DNA of 64,000 bases, taken from assembly GCA_016617855.1 (NCBI GenBank), contig JAECUM010093588.1, forward strand, positions 18,347-82,346, in the 5' to 3' direction. Position 1 is the first letter of the stretch; every line of letters starts with the position of its first letter. A model generated the notes under the pieces. The model was not told where the DNA came from and did not search any database. It saw nothing but the letters and a program-made list of their open reading frames with translations. This DNA comes from Megalonaias nervosa (lineage: Eukaryota > Mollusca > Bivalvia > Unionida > Unionidae). The translations under genes and the position numbers were made by a program. Positions 13,440 to 25,835 of the stretch are shown piece by piece.

Positions 13440-14040
13440 CAAAGCAGCCATCTTGAAAATCTTGATATCGTCACTCCTCCTGGATAGATGGTCGTATCAG
13501 CATGAGTTTTCATTTGAGACTTCTTACGATATCTAGTTGGTCAAAAATAAAAATAGTGCCGATCCGACATCCAATATTTTTACGATGGCATACAACTTAA
13601 AAATATTGTTATCAGAGCTCTCATTGAACAGAAAATCGTATTGGCGTGGGGTTTTCACCAGCAGACTTTATGTGAAGTCCAGTTCATAAATGGAAATTGT
13701 GCCTATCCGGTGTCCAATATGGTCGCCACAATATCCATCTTGAACTCTTCTTATTGTTGTTCCTCCTGAATGGAATGTTATATCTTGAAAATACTGTTAT
13801 CTCTACTCCTGTCCTAATAGATGGATATATCATGATGGGGTTTTCACCAATAGACTCTTGTTGTCATTAATACATCATTATGACATGGGATTTTCACCAA
13901 ATCACTTCTAATGAGACTACTTTGTCCTAGATGAAAATGGTGCCAAGCTGATATTCAATATGTATAGCACAGTAGCTAATTTGAAAATCTTGTTATCGCT
14001 GAAGAATATCAGAGATAGTTTCAATACTAGACAGTCAGAA
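13440..14040. repeat. 146-bp tandem repeat, block 1 (about four units)
   Basis: Diverged units of the same family. The final unit ends in the 27-base stretch at 13990-14016 shared exactly with block 2. A purine-rich GTGGGGGGCGGGG run follows near 14058. Confidence 0.8.
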
Positions 14041-14512
14041 GGAAGAAATATATTTTGTGGGGGGCGGGGTTGCTCCGCCAAAGACTCTCCCAGATCCGCC
14101 CCTATGTATTCTTTGATATGCATTTCAACAAACATTTAAGCTTAATAGTGTCATAAAAGTTGAGAATTAGTGGGGAATTTGGCAGTATTGCCGGCTGCAA
14201 TGTTTTTTAAATACAATATTAAATTTCCACTTACACTTCCACTTGGATCATTAAATATACGGAAAATCAACAGAGGCAAAACCTAGCCAGCATATACGAG
14301 TTGTACTGTTGACAGCTCGCGACGTCATGGTGATTTGTAACAGTGCGGCACGTGCGCGTTCGGGGAAAGATATTTTTCATATTCTTTTTTCACGTGATTT
14401 GCTTGTCTGGGCTAAGAGAAACTTTCCATAATAGGTTGCAAAATTTCAGTCTTTTTGCGAAGTCTTTTGTAAATGTTTGTCGATGTCCGTTACATTTCGA
14501 GGGACAACGTTA

Positions 14513-14700
14513 TGAGGGTTGATCAAAAAGTTCTATAAAAAAAAACTCTGGAAAGAAAAAGTTACTGAAATGTATTCAATAATTTTAGTAATTTTTCTCA
14601 AAATAACCTCAATTGGCTTGATGCATTTCTCCCATCTTGTAACCCTGTCCGGAACATGTGATGCAGTCCCTCACATTACAGTATTCGCAAAGACCCGATC
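14513..14700 (-). pseudogene. Mariner transposase C-terminal end with terminal inverted repeat
   Basis: Read leftward, the sequence gives RWEKCIKPIEV, the C-terminal mariner signature, then sequence out to a terminal repeat GAGGGTTGATCAAAAAGTTC next to a TA at 14511-14512. The terminal repeat closely resembles that of the mariner remnant ending at 27800, so the two are probably the same or sister families. Only the last part of the transposase remains and no far end is visible. Confidence 0.65.
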
Positions 14701-15787
14701 ATTGCATGACTTAGTTCTTTTCTGCGTCAGGAAATATTTTCCCCTAATAAATCTATAAATTCTGTATTACTGATTTTCACTCATATAGTCATACAGAATA
14801 ATATTGATTAAAAAATGCAACTGGCGTATCGCGTGAGGTCCAGCTAACGATTACGACGTATTTCCGGTTCCACAGCTCGCATCGAATGATCAAGGAGCTA
14901 CCACGAATGTACTGCCACTCCCAGTCTGCCGAAGGATCCCTCGAGAGTCTCCTTATTCCCTGCAGACCCGTTAGTCCCGATGCTTTGGCCTCTCACTGCG
15001 CGTAAACCACTACCAACTCTCTAAGCCAATGTCACCATCGACCGGAGCATCCGGCTTTCACGACACCACACAAAATTCTACGATTCCCATTGAAACACAG
15101 TTCAGAAATAACAATTGAGCCATGTAGTACATGAGACCCGATTAAGTATGAATACAATGATCTACATCAAGAATGCGCGCTCATGAATAGACTTCGTTGC
15201 ACATTAAATCATTTCATCAACAACTGTACGAGATCATTATTACAATGGCGAAGTTCGTACTTGAATCGGTGTCCGGCAACAATAATCTCATTTAATTATA
15301 AGAGCTCGAACATCACTCATCCTTTAATGTATGCAACGCGTAACTGAATTCAATTTGACTGTTCAGTTATAAAAATGGCTGACTTAAAACCGACTATAGT
15401 CTGAGAGCGTGGCGTTAGGTGACATAGGTCTGACTCCGCAAAATGTAGAATAAATTCTGAAATATCCAGCATCACATAAAATGGATAGCAAGAAAGAGTG
15501 AAATTTTATATTTCACACACCTCTGTAGGTAAATATTGCTCCCTAAAGGTTATTGGTGTATATCTTGTTCAATGTTTCAACATTAATCAATACCTGGTTT
15601 GGTTGGGAAGAGTTCGCTCTAAGATATTTTTGAGTTGGGTTGTTTTTTTTAAGAAGCCGTCCGTAAAGTGGACAGCTTCCTGATAAAACTCGTTGTATTG
15701 AGATAAGACAATGTGAATTTCCTCTATAAGTAGCCTGGTTGTGGTGAAAATCCACAGCCAGAGAACTCGAGGCAGTCGATTTCTCAT
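14701..15787. other. No gene seen
   Basis: A less AT-rich patch at 14860-15070 shows no consistent reading frame. Confidence 0.55.
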
Positions 15788-16070
15788 CGTCCCCTTCGGG
15801 TGCAGGAGGTTGCGGGTTTGAACCCCGGCCGAGTCATACCAAAGACATATAAATGGTACTAATAGCTGCCTCGCTTGGCGCTCAGCATTAACATGTTAGT
15901 GTTAGGACTGGTCGGACTGGTGTCAGGATAATGTGACTGGGTGGGACATGATATCAGCTACATGTCTATGGTATGATGCCCCAGTGCTGGACATCACTAG
16001 CAAGTGTCACACTACAGCCATGGTAGTGATATGACTGAAAAATTGTTAAAGCTACGTTAAAAATCCAAAT

Positions 16071-16107
<37 letters not shown>
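15788..16107 (+). mobile_element. tRNA-derived SINE, family B, 5'-truncated, with (CA)n tail
   Basis: Begins in the anticodon region of the head (CGTCCCCTTCGGGTGCAGG), keeps the B-box TGCGGGTTTGAACCCCGG and the complete body, and ends in AAATCACGCACACA leading into (CA)n at 16071-16107. Confidence 0.83.
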
Positions 16108-16109
<2 letters not shown>

Positions 16110-17243
16110 TTTCTCGCCGCATGCACTCTGCGCGTGCAGCAATGGGTAAATTGAACTCGGTGTTTTGAAATAGCTAAGGCTAAAAAAAATACCCTCTGGT
16201 AACGTTGTACACAGTAATGAAAACTGCGTACGTCTGCGTGCATATATAATGCATAAACACTTTACCACACACAATTCCTTGACACGGATTTAGACAGATA
16301 TTGTTTTGTATATAGGCGACGTGGAACTTGTGTGGTTCCTTACACTGCTTTGTGTCTTACTCTCAGGTTCCATGTAGGGTATCCAAGCTTCATCACAGGT
16401 ATTAATCTTATTTAAAGAAAGTTTATCCTTCTGCTTTGTACCTGTACATAATTCCCTGCAGATCTTTACCCATAAACCCATTTGTTCTTCATCAAGCAAT
16501 CTGGGCACCTATCAGGCACAAATCTAGTACATTCCTAATTCTGTGGTGAAAATTTCGATTACATTTCCGTGTGAAAAATGCCGTTGGCCTACCTTTGCTT
16601 GGATCATCTTTAACAGTTTCCCAACCATCACAAAAAGTGCTTAATATTTATAAACAGTTCAAAGTCAGCTTTTATGGGTAAAGGATTTACCTATTTTGTA
16701 TAAAATTTTATATTCGACAGTGGACTGATCTGCCAGTTTGTCAACGCGTCTACATATGGGACGTAAAATTATTACGTCATTAAGAAAGTGACGTTATCAA
16801 CTTAAAATGAGGTGACGTCCTAATTGGGACACTTTCATTTATAGACGGGCATTTTTTATGACTTTGGGTTGCTTTGTTAAGAAGATATTGCATTTTTTGT
16901 ACAACATAGCAATCAATCATTGTTGAAAGAGTGTTTTGAAATAATATATTCATACTTTGATTGTAAGTTCGGTCATTTTAAACGCCGTAGCTTACATTTT
17001 TTTTATTGTGATTGGGTACTACAGTTTCGTCACGACGGCGTAAAGACTGATTATATATATATGTGTGTGTGTATAACTGTTCTTAATTCCACTTCGATAT
17101 TTTTAGTGGTGAATAAGTCACACGACCAGGACAACAATGTGTGATAAATGTTACGAAGACTCGCTCGTCTTTCGTCGTTCTTTTCCTTAATGAAACATAC
17201 GCAAAACATCGAAAGAAATGTCGGTGACTATTATGGTTATTGA
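16108..17243. other. No gene seen
   Basis: Two TGACGTC/TGACGTT words (16790-16820) resemble CREB sites, but there is no adjacent gene to relate them to. Confidence 0.5.
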
Positions 17244-17446
17244 TGTGGGTTTAACGCTATTTTTCAGCACAATATAGTCTATACATGTCGGCTAGTATAG
17301 TGGTGGAAGTAACCTGGGCAAACTCTAGTAGGATCTACCGACCAACGAGAATCTACTGGCAAGCTTTCTCACATATCCACGTGGACAAGGTGAGATAGAA
17401 GTGATCTGCAAATGCAAGCACTATACCACTCAGCCATTCTAGTAGA
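17244..17446 (-). mobile_element. tRNA-derived SINE, family A, reversed
   Basis: Reverse complement shows a head AATGGCTGAGTGGTATAGTG, body AAAGCTTGCCAGTAGATTC and GTTGGTCGGTAGATCC, and end GTGCTGAAAAATAGCGTTAA, the same order as at 5856 and 12163. Confidence 0.75.
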
Positions 17447-18239
17447 TACCATAAGAACGGTAATTTCAGCAAACTGTTCACATAGAGATGGTATCACAAT
17501 TTATGTTGAATTTAATTGTTTATATTTTTAAAGACGGAACAAAAGATTACCGGCATCAAAAGTCATACATTAGTGTCAGGTGATTGTTACCTAGCATCTA
17601 GGGTTTCGTTGCTGTGGAAACTAATAAATAGAGAATCTTCTGGTTCGCTCACAATACGTCAGTTTGTACACAAAGCTTCGCCAGGGAATTTATCAGATAT
17701 TTTAGACCAGGTAACTGCCATCAAATATCGATTGGTCACTTTGTCTGTTCGAATATAATGTGTATATATCTATGTTTCGCGACTCTAGTTGAAAGTAACC
17801 GCGACTATAGCTATTATATTATAGTATCTCCTTTTATGGCGGTGTAAAATGATGGGCACAGATTCAGCGCGAGCCAGACGTGGTTTCACACAAAATCGCG
17901 CTCCCCGAACTTTAAAACAAGCAGAGTAGAATAAGTTCTGCCTTATCGACGAAGACGCCTTTTCACATCAAACTTCTACAGCAGTAAATTCTTTTAGGCG
18001 TTGAAATAATTGCAGAACTTCTAAAATCAGGGCCACCAACGGATAAAGACCCAACAAACAAATTTGCATGACGGCATCGTTACCCCCTAAAATAGACCAC
18101 ACCTCTCAGCTACATACAATGTGTAGTTAAACATTTATATAGCGGCACCAGTTGATAAATACTACATAGCTTGGGGGCCAGGTTCTAAAGGTCCCATTTC
18201 AAAATGATTGGTTGGTTAGATTTTAACGGCGGGTTCGAT
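17447..18239. other. No gene seen
   Basis: Unassigned AT-rich sequence. Confidence 0.55.
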
Positions 18240-18500
18240 ACCGGCGACCCAGCTGGAACATCCTTGTCAAGTCAAGAAAGAAGCCCCAGATGTAATTCGC
18301 GGCCTTTGACAACTATATTCGGAACTACATTTATTCAAATAGCACAGTATTGCGGCAGAAGGAGACAAAGTCACACTCGGCCTTTTCTGTCGCAGCATAT
18401 GTGCTGCATTCAATCAGAGGCGAATTACCAGATCCATCAAATTTATGTGTTATTCTTTCAACTACATCAATGGTTATTTCTCGACTCTCGAGCGATGTTC
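18240..18500. repeat. Unclassified dispersed repeat, copy 2
   Basis: Same word order as copy 1: CAAGTCAAGAAAGAAGCC, GATGTAATTCGCGGCC, GCGGCAGAAGGAGACAAAGT. A 143-codon open frame across it is not a gene. Confidence 0.6.
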
Positions 18501-19885
18501 CAAATTAAGTGTAATTTGACATTTGTTTTTGATATCGTTGTGTTTTTGAACATGTTATGTACTGTCAGACATTCTCTTCCTAATTTCTCCCCTTTACACC
18601 CTCACAATACTCCCACTGCTTCATTGGCACAGTAAGCTCCCCAAGATAGCTTTCAAGAATTGAAGGGGGCTTTAAAAATGGATCACTTTCTTATATGAAA
18701 AAAAAATTAAACCATAATAAGCGCAAATCTAACAGTTAGTCATTCACCACAAACAGTTAAAAAATACTCAAAAACCACTTGTTGAAGCTGACTACTTCTT
18801 CTTTTAAACAGCTCATAAGCTTCTCCACCCCCACCCCTTCTCCCATCCATTTTTGTTTTGTCCTGACGTCAAATTTTCTCGTCTTACCTTGTTAGCGCAA
18901 AACGCCGCTATAGGGTTTCCTGTGTACAGACTGTGTAACGACGTTTTACCAGTACTTTTCCAGACCAGTGTTACACAGTGCACTTCAGTGCCTTGTAATT
19001 CAAGTCATACATTACAAAATAGAAAAGGAATGTTTCGTAGACTTCCTACAACAGCCTTCATGTCCAATTACATCGTTGAAGATGACCAATTCCTGGTTAA
19101 TTTCAGAAAATGGCACAATATGGTTATATGGATTCACATTGAAAACAGGTTAAGTTTGAAAAAAAATATAAATCCAATAGGTGTGCTCGACAATTTAGAA
19201 ATTTGATGTGGTGACAGCGGGTAACGTTTGGGGTGCGAAAATCCCGTTGCAAATAATTCTTAATGAACAACCACCTCAGATTTTGTTGAGCAGAAATTTT
19301 CTGGTGCACGGACGTACATTATGGCACATTTTGATAGTGGCATTTCCAGAGGACTACGAATTATATCGCCAGAGGAAAGTAACCAATTTAGGTCAACCTC
19401 CCCAAATCTCTCCTTGATATTGGGGAAAAAAAACTATATATAAATAATATCCAGTAGCTTAGTTCTTTAAAAGAAGTATGGTGCATTAGGGACCAACCAT
19501 TTCATTGGGGGCAGGGTGCGAGGCCTCGATCTTTTTAAGAAAAATATTTCCTGACTTTAAATAACTTCAATAAAAAATTTCTTGCTCTTAGTTTAACAAA
19601 ATTAATTACCTTGAGAATAAAGAAAGAAATGTCAGTGCGTCCCACCCCCAACCCTGCCAATTAGATGGTCAGTTACATGAATTTCAGAGCCAAAATTATG
19701 AACTGGAAGATACACGGTTTTCATTTCAGTTTCTTTTGCAGTGTTTTTCGAAATAGAGGCAGTTTGAAACTAATGGTAGCTTCAGAAATAATTGGCTATA
19801 TCAGTCTGAGAAAATGGGAGCTAATTGCTTTTTCCCAACGACACATCAAGGCAGCCGACTAAATCCGTGTAACTCCTTTGAGTAG
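18501..19885. other. No gene seen; possible SINE scraps
   Basis: The segment 19805-19862 (GAGAAAATGGGAGCTAATTG) resembles 23310-23365 and may be a SINE body fragment. The longer open frames have no recognisable domain. Confidence 0.45.
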
Positions 19886-20090
19886 GAGCCGCGGTGGCTC
19901 AGTGGTTAGCTTGCAGATTAACGACCGAAATGATGCTGGTTCGAATCCTACCATCTGACAAGCCTGGGTCAGGTGCTGTGGTGTGTCCTTGGGCAAAGCA
20001 CTGTACTCCAATTACTTCGGCACTAAATAACCTACTTGTGTTGCTGTGCTGTAAAGGACCAAACCAAAATATCGTGAGACAAACAGGCAC
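19886..20090 (+). mobile_element. tRNA-derived SINE, family C
   Basis: Head GCCGCGGTGGCTCAGTGGTT with B-box GGTTCGAATCC. The body has CCTTGGGCAAAGCACTGTAC and CCAATTACTTCGGCA. Confidence 0.75.
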
Positions 20091-20252
20091 TGGGAATTAG
20101 CTGCTGCGATTATTGATTATCATGACGAGGTTTGGGATTCAAAGGATTTAATTACTAGACGTTAAAAGCATCTATGTGCTGTACACGCCTACGCATTTTT
20201 ACGCACAAATGAAGACTGCAAATTGAGCAAAAATTGTTTTATTTCATTCCAG

Positions 20253-21083
20253 GCGGGTTACTAGAAACACCGAAATACGCTCAAACACCGAAATAAGCTC
20301 AAAAATCGAAATACACATATTTTTACCATAATACTCATCAGACGATTGTATTATGATTTGCATGTGTTTTAAAAATGTTAAAACAAAAAGTTAGAAAAAT
20401 AAAATTTGATTTAAGTGATTTTATACGAATTATTTACATTTTTCTATTTATAGCACAATTCATATAATGATGTCACTTGGTCGTACTTGATTGAACAGCT
20501 AGGATAAAGGCGACTCGTAACATACTAACAGCTAGGATAAAAGGCGTATCGTAATATATTAACAGAATAAAAGTATCGAGTATGAAAGTACCAGAATATT
20601 TGCTGACATATTATATATTTACTTTAACATGTAATAATATAGATTTTGATAAGTTAAAAAAATAATTCTTAGCAGACTCTCTCCCCTAACCACGTGACTC
20701 TCTTCTTGTACATATGGTCCTATTTCAACTGAGTACAGTAGATGTGGATCAGGACAAAATCACGCTCAGATCCCCGCTGTCCGACAGAAAATTGTTTGAT
20801 TTCGAGCATGCATGAGCAGATGTATCCAATACGCCACAGTCATCTGAAAAAAAGAATTGTTTTCCCATTATTCGACCTCGTTTAGATTTTTTCCTCCTTG
20901 TTTAAAATGAAAATGACTGACTTTCACAACAATTACTCAACTTTTCCTGTATCAAGAAAATTACCTTGATTAATTTGCCTTCTTTTGGATATTTGTATGT
21001 GTTATTTTCATCTTTCACCTAGTTTTCTGTGCCAGTTAGGTGTTTATTTACTTTAAAACATAAATATGTGATATGTATGTATA

Positions 21084-21163
<80 letters not shown>

Positions 21164-21419
21164 GAAAATATGTAAATACACAGCTGGGATAATCTCCCTC
21201 ATATTTTAAGCTGTGACTAATTCGCCATTTGTCATACCTGTCCAAATGAGTCAAATCAAGTACGACAATTTGACGTCATTACATGAATCGTGCTAGAAAT
21301 TGGTAAAAGTAAATAATTCGTATTAAAATCGATTAAATAAACACACACACACACACAGAAAACATGTAAATATTTGTGCATTTCGGTTTTGGGGCGTATT
21401 TTGGTGTTTCTTGTAACCG
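20253..21419. mobile_element. Terminal-inverted-repeat DNA element, 1.17 kb, non-coding
   Basis: The left end (GGTTACTAGAAACACCGAAA) and right end (inverted GGTTACAAGAAACACCAAAA) match with few changes over about 40 bases, continuing into ATACGC. ATTCCAG at 20246-20252 and 21420-21426 flanks it as a direct repeat of 7 bp; the exact element edge may differ by 1-3 bases. The interior has a duplicated GCTAGGATAAA segment near 20501-20570 and a TG/TA microsatellite at 21084-21161. No transposase is present, so this is a non-autonomous copy of an unassigned superfamily. Confidence 0.65.
21084..21161. repeat. Compound microsatellite (TG)n(TA)n
   Basis: Lies inside the 1.17-kb inverted-repeat element at 20253-21419. 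Confidence 0.98.
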
Positions 21420-21636
21420 ATTCCAGACTGCAGCCGGCAAATATGTTCATACGGTCCTCACCAATAGTACCATTTGAAAATTTTACCCTTTATGAAACAT
21501 GATTTAATTTAAAAATATCTGGGAAGTAAATGCTATCATTCTTTAATGACCCTAATTTCTCACAAACATAAAATGCAGCGTGGTTGAAAGATTGCATATA
21601 ACACTTAAGCGAAAGGAGATGTAACTATGAGACTAT

Positions 21637-21724
21637 GACTATCGAGCAAATGACCTATGACTATCGAGCAAATGACCTATGACTATCGAGCAAATGACCT
21701 ATGACTATCGAGCAAATGACCTAT
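21637..21724. repeat. 22-bp minisatellite, four units
   Basis: ACTATCGAGCAAATGACCTATG repeats without change four times. Confidence 0.92.
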
Positions 21725-22790
21725 TCAGAGTAACACATAACTTATCATTAGTGTGAATGAAGTAACTGATACAGTTACCTGATACACACACAACCAATTA
21801 TCATCAAATTAATGTATCTCTAGCGGCTACTCGCGTTCCTAACTGGAACTATACCATAACTAAGCCTCTTAGTAAATAGTATTGCGTCCCTGTGGGCTGT
21901 AAATTATTAGCTGAACGAGTCGGTTGACACACGCCGATTTTCCTCTGTTAAGAGAATTCACCACTAATTACACAGTGAATTAATAGACTTCCCGTCTTGT
22001 CTTAACTACATTACTTAATAACTAGCGATTCCATGAAAAAAATAGACATTGTATAATCAATTCTTGAAATATATGCTAAATATCATTTAAGACAGATAAA
22101 TTAATTCTCACAATTCCTATCAGAGTAATGCTTGAAATTCCTACAATAAATGATTTCTGTTACAAACAAACCACTAAATCCGAACATATTTATATCAATG
22201 AAGTATTGTATGACATTCTTACAATACATGAATCGTATAATATTCAAGATAATTAATGCACGATTAACTTCTAAACTCAAGGAAAATTGAAGTATGAATT
22301 TAAAACGAATAAATTCAACAAATAATTACAAACTTATAAACTTATATCAATGAACATATTGTGTGCGATTGAGACATTACCTTTGTCCCTAACTCTTTTT
22401 ATGCAGCCGAATCTCTATCTCTGGTTCTGGGTCTCTAAAATTCTTCCTGACCCTCGTCCCTCAGACAGTTTTAACGAGAAAGGAACATTTTACTGATCTG
22501 GGAGTCAAGATCTTCCCCTTCCACACAAATGCTTGGACAGCCTAAATTCTCGACGGAAATTACTTAAAATATTGAATTTTGTCTGGGAAATACACCCCTC
22601 ATTTAATTTATTCACTCAGGATTAACTTTCCCTAACAGCCAAACTTTTAACACTCCCATCAAAGTCAGAATAATTCTCTCTAGTCCGCCTTTATTAATAA
22701 CTATTAATGTTTACGTGTCTCGCTCACCAAGATAATATGTGCTGGACAAAATAGCTACAAAATGTTTGCACCATTACACAGTGCAGTGTC

Positions 22791-22792
<2 letters not shown>

Positions 22793-22858
<66 letters not shown>
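22793..22858. repeat. (TA)n microsatellite
   Basis: Pure TA tract of about 65 bases. Confidence 0.98.
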
Positions 22859-22860
<2 letters not shown>

Positions 22861-23916
22861 TGTTGAGCTTTTTCACTTAATCTTTGTATCCGTTTTTATA
22901 CGAGCAAATATGGGGATAATATGAGGCACAATTTACTCGGTGCAGCGAAAATCATCACAATATCGATCATATATGCCCGGTTTTGTTTTTTTTCTCGGAT
23001 AATCAGTGCGCTTACCGACTTTTTGTGCGGCTTATTTTTGTTATATTTCGGTACACTGTGCGCATGCTATTTCCGTTCACTTTGTTCTAGCTTTGTTCTC
23101 TTTTTGTTCCACTACATACTGTCATAAACACCTGTAAAAGGTCAACAGTGTCGGAAACAAAATAATCAAATCGCTCCGATTCCGAAACCAGTCCATTTGT
23201 TACTATTTATACTACTGTGAAATTTTTGCGGTTGCAGACAAGTGCTTGTGGAGTCGACATTTGTTGGATGTTAAAGGCACAATGACTGCATTATTGGTGA
23301 TATCATAGCGAGAATATGGGAGCTAGCTCCTTTCATAATGACACGACGAGGCAGCCGGATAGACTGGCCTGGGTGAGAATGAAGCCTTTGTAACTGTCGT
23401 TGAAATAGCAGAGTGGAACTCGAATCCCTGTAAGGTAGCACGGACCAATTTTTTTACTGTCTTGTCTACGAATGGCGAGACAATGTATACCTCTGTATCA
23501 GTTGCTGTATTCATAAATAGAGGGAATGGTATTACTATATGCTGAAAGTATTAACTTGTTTGTCTTCCTGCAGAAAACTCCGACATAATAACACCGTCCA
23601 CTGTAATCATGTTCAACCAGACTCTCATTTAACACTGATATTTTTAACAAACCTTTGACTGAGATCTTAAATAGCCATGGAAGAGTCGGGTTAAACGAGA
23701 TTACGTTCACATGGCATTCCTAATATCGAGCCTTGTTTGCCAAGAAGGTGGTACGAGAAATAAAGCATCATCATTCGATATTTAAAAAGAAAGGGTTTCC
23801 TATTCGGACATTTCGAAATTTAAACGCATGAGAGGATTATGTCTCAAATCTAATAAAATAACCCTCTGTTTCGTACACGATACATGCAGCGACTCAACAG
23901 AATGTGTGTGTATGTG

Positions 23917-23919
<3 letters not shown>

Positions 23920-23948
<29 letters not shown>
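23920..23948. repeat. (GA)n microsatellite
   Basis: Pure GA tract. Confidence 0.97.
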
Positions 23949-24357
23949 CGCATTGATGTACTCTCCAATTTTGGATTTCATTCTGAATCAGAGTAATAAA
24001 CAAATCCTAGGTTCATAAGTATCAGAGTGCGGCATTTCGATATAAACCGGTAACTACATCATCGAAATGTTGCAACCAACCCTGAATACACATATCTTTA
24101 ATGGAGTAGGACCCACGATTTCAAGGCGGCATTTTACTTCTGCCCATGCTACGGACTGCCCCTTATCCCACCTTCCCCTCCCCCACTTATCCCGTCATAA
24201 AATTTTTACTGTACTCAAAATCGTATTGGGAGTTTATCACGGACGGGCCAGACCTGCGGTTTCCTCCCTTGTCAGGTTCGCAGGTGAAACAAGCATTCCA
24301 TCAATCCATCTATTTGTCGAATGTTAGGTATGAACAAAGCAAGGCTTTAGAATTTTT

Positions 24358-24364
<7 letters not shown>

Positions 24365-24408
<44 letters not shown>
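24365..24408. repeat. (TG)n microsatellite
   Basis: Pure TG tract of about 44 bases. Confidence 0.97.
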
Positions 24409-24410
<2 letters not shown>

Positions 24411-24597
24411 CTGGACTTTTAAAATGGGATGAGTGATAAAAAGGGCGTATTAGAAACACTATGTTTTGCCAAAAAATATAGTACTTTTAATCCCTTTCTC
24501 CACACGGGTATATATGTGTGTATCTTTGTATGTATTTATGTATGTCAAAAACAGTACTTCTAAGTCCATGGGAAAATATAATGGCACTAGTTATACT

Positions 24598-24655
24598 GAT
24601 GATCACGATATTGCAATGATGATCACGATATTGCAATGATAATCACGATATTACA
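24598..24655. repeat. 20-bp tandem repeat, three units
   Basis: GATGATCACGATATTGCAAT occurs three times with minor change. Confidence 0.85.
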
Positions 24656-24829
24656 AACCAAGTGAACCTTCATTTTTACTAATATTTCCAACCACTTGAC
24701 AATTCTAGTTTTACAGAGCCAAACATATATAAAACTAACTGCCTTTGGGAATGAAAGGGCACCCGAGTATGTTAATTTTAATATGCCCCTGATTACATTA
24801 ACTGTTGATATTAGAAGGCTCTAAATGGA

Positions 24830-25490
24830 ATTCACTCTAAAATTCATATAATGCCGGCGACATCAATCTTTGAGTCGCTGCAGAAAGCAGTTAACTGTAG
24901 TATCACTTCCTGTAAATTTCCAGAGTCCTTGCAATTAGCAAAAGTATTCACAATTCATGGTGGAAATGAAAAGAATTACCCGTCCAACTCTCGATTCATG
25001 TCTGTTGTATCTGTTATTCCAAATATTATCCAATACCATGTCAGCAAATATCTTTTTGTGGTATCTTAACAAGTATTCATTCTTCCATAAATCTCAAACA
25101 GGTTTCGGACAAAAACATTCATATCAAACTGCATTGACGAAACTTATAGACCAGTTCCTACTAGTGATCGAATCGGGCGAACTTGTCGGAAAAAAATTCG
25201 ATTTGGTTGACCATTCGGTGCTCGTCAAAGAACTATCAACATTCAAGTTTTCTTCAAACTCATTTACTTGGTTCACATCGTATCTCACTGACAGTCATAT
25301 TTAAAGTGGTGCATGTCATGGTTCCATGTCAAAACCTGATCTTTTTCTACTTTTCATAAATGATTTATCCTTGTATCCAGAGCACTCTAACACAGATCTT
25401 TTCGCTGATGATTCTACACTACATACATTGGTAAATCTCTTAACTCCATAAACTTCAAATCGGCTTAAACAGTGTATCAGTTTGGTGTCA
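24830..25490 (+). pseudogene. Non-LTR retrotransposon (LINE) reverse-transcriptase remnant
   Basis: Seen: in order, LQLAKVFTI near 24930; SQTGFGQKHSYQTALTKLID near 25095-25155; FDLVDHSVLVKELS near 25198-25240; then, in another frame, LLFINDL (near 25355) and FADDSTLH (25401-25424), the catalytic YADD-like motif. Known: this is the reverse-transcriptase domain of CR1/Jockey-like LINEs. The stretch that should carry the first catalytic Asp, between IESGELVG and FDLVDH, has been deleted, and there are at least two frame changes. The last readable part (LNSVSVWC near 25470) is followed within about 30 bases by a SINE at 25521. Dead copy; 5' part and endonuclease not seen. Confidence 0.8.
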
Positions 25491-25520
25491 GTCGGAACAA
25501 GGCAGCGCCTATCCGGACCG

Positions 25521-25835
25521 CTCCGGTGACCTAGTGGTTAGAGCGTCCCCCTCGGATGCGGGAGGTCGCGGGTTCGAACCCTGGCCGAGTCATACCAAAA
25601 ACTTATAAAAATGGTACTTACAGCTTTCTCGCTAGGCGCTCAGCATTAAGAGGTTAGTGTCAGGAGTGGTCGGCCCGGTGTCAGGATAATGTGACTGGGT
25701 GAGACATCAGGCTACATGTCTGCGGCATGATGCTCCAGTGCTAGACATCACTTTAAACTGCCGCACTGCAGACATCGTATCGATATGACTGGAAAATTGT
25801 TAAAGCTACGTTAAAAATCTAAATCACCCTCACAA
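25521..25835 (+). mobile_element. tRNA-derived SINE, family B, full copy
   Basis: Head CTCCGGTGACCTAGTGGTTA is an A-box, and GCGGGTTCGAACCCTGG a B-box, as in tRNA. The body carries CTCGCTAGGCGCTCAGCATT and GTGTCAGGATAATGTGACTG; the end is TTAAAGCTACGTTAAAAATC. It resembles the RUDI/V-SINE group described from molluscs, judged from memory. It sits just right of a LINE remnant. Confidence 0.85.

Larger units (their letters stand above)
21427..24829. other. No gene seen between tandem repeats
   Basis: Outside the listed minisatellite and microsatellites nothing is recognised. A 64-codon frame at 22921-23127 is hydrophobic but unsupported. Confidence 0.5.

Noticed and set aside
16785..16820. CREB-type promoter (TGACGTC words)
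   Set aside because: Two short words without a gene or transcript start nearby are expected by chance in this length.
18204..18635. 143-codon open frame, one of the longest in the window
   Set aside because: It covers a dispersed repeat with copies elsewhere that are not open, and has no domain.
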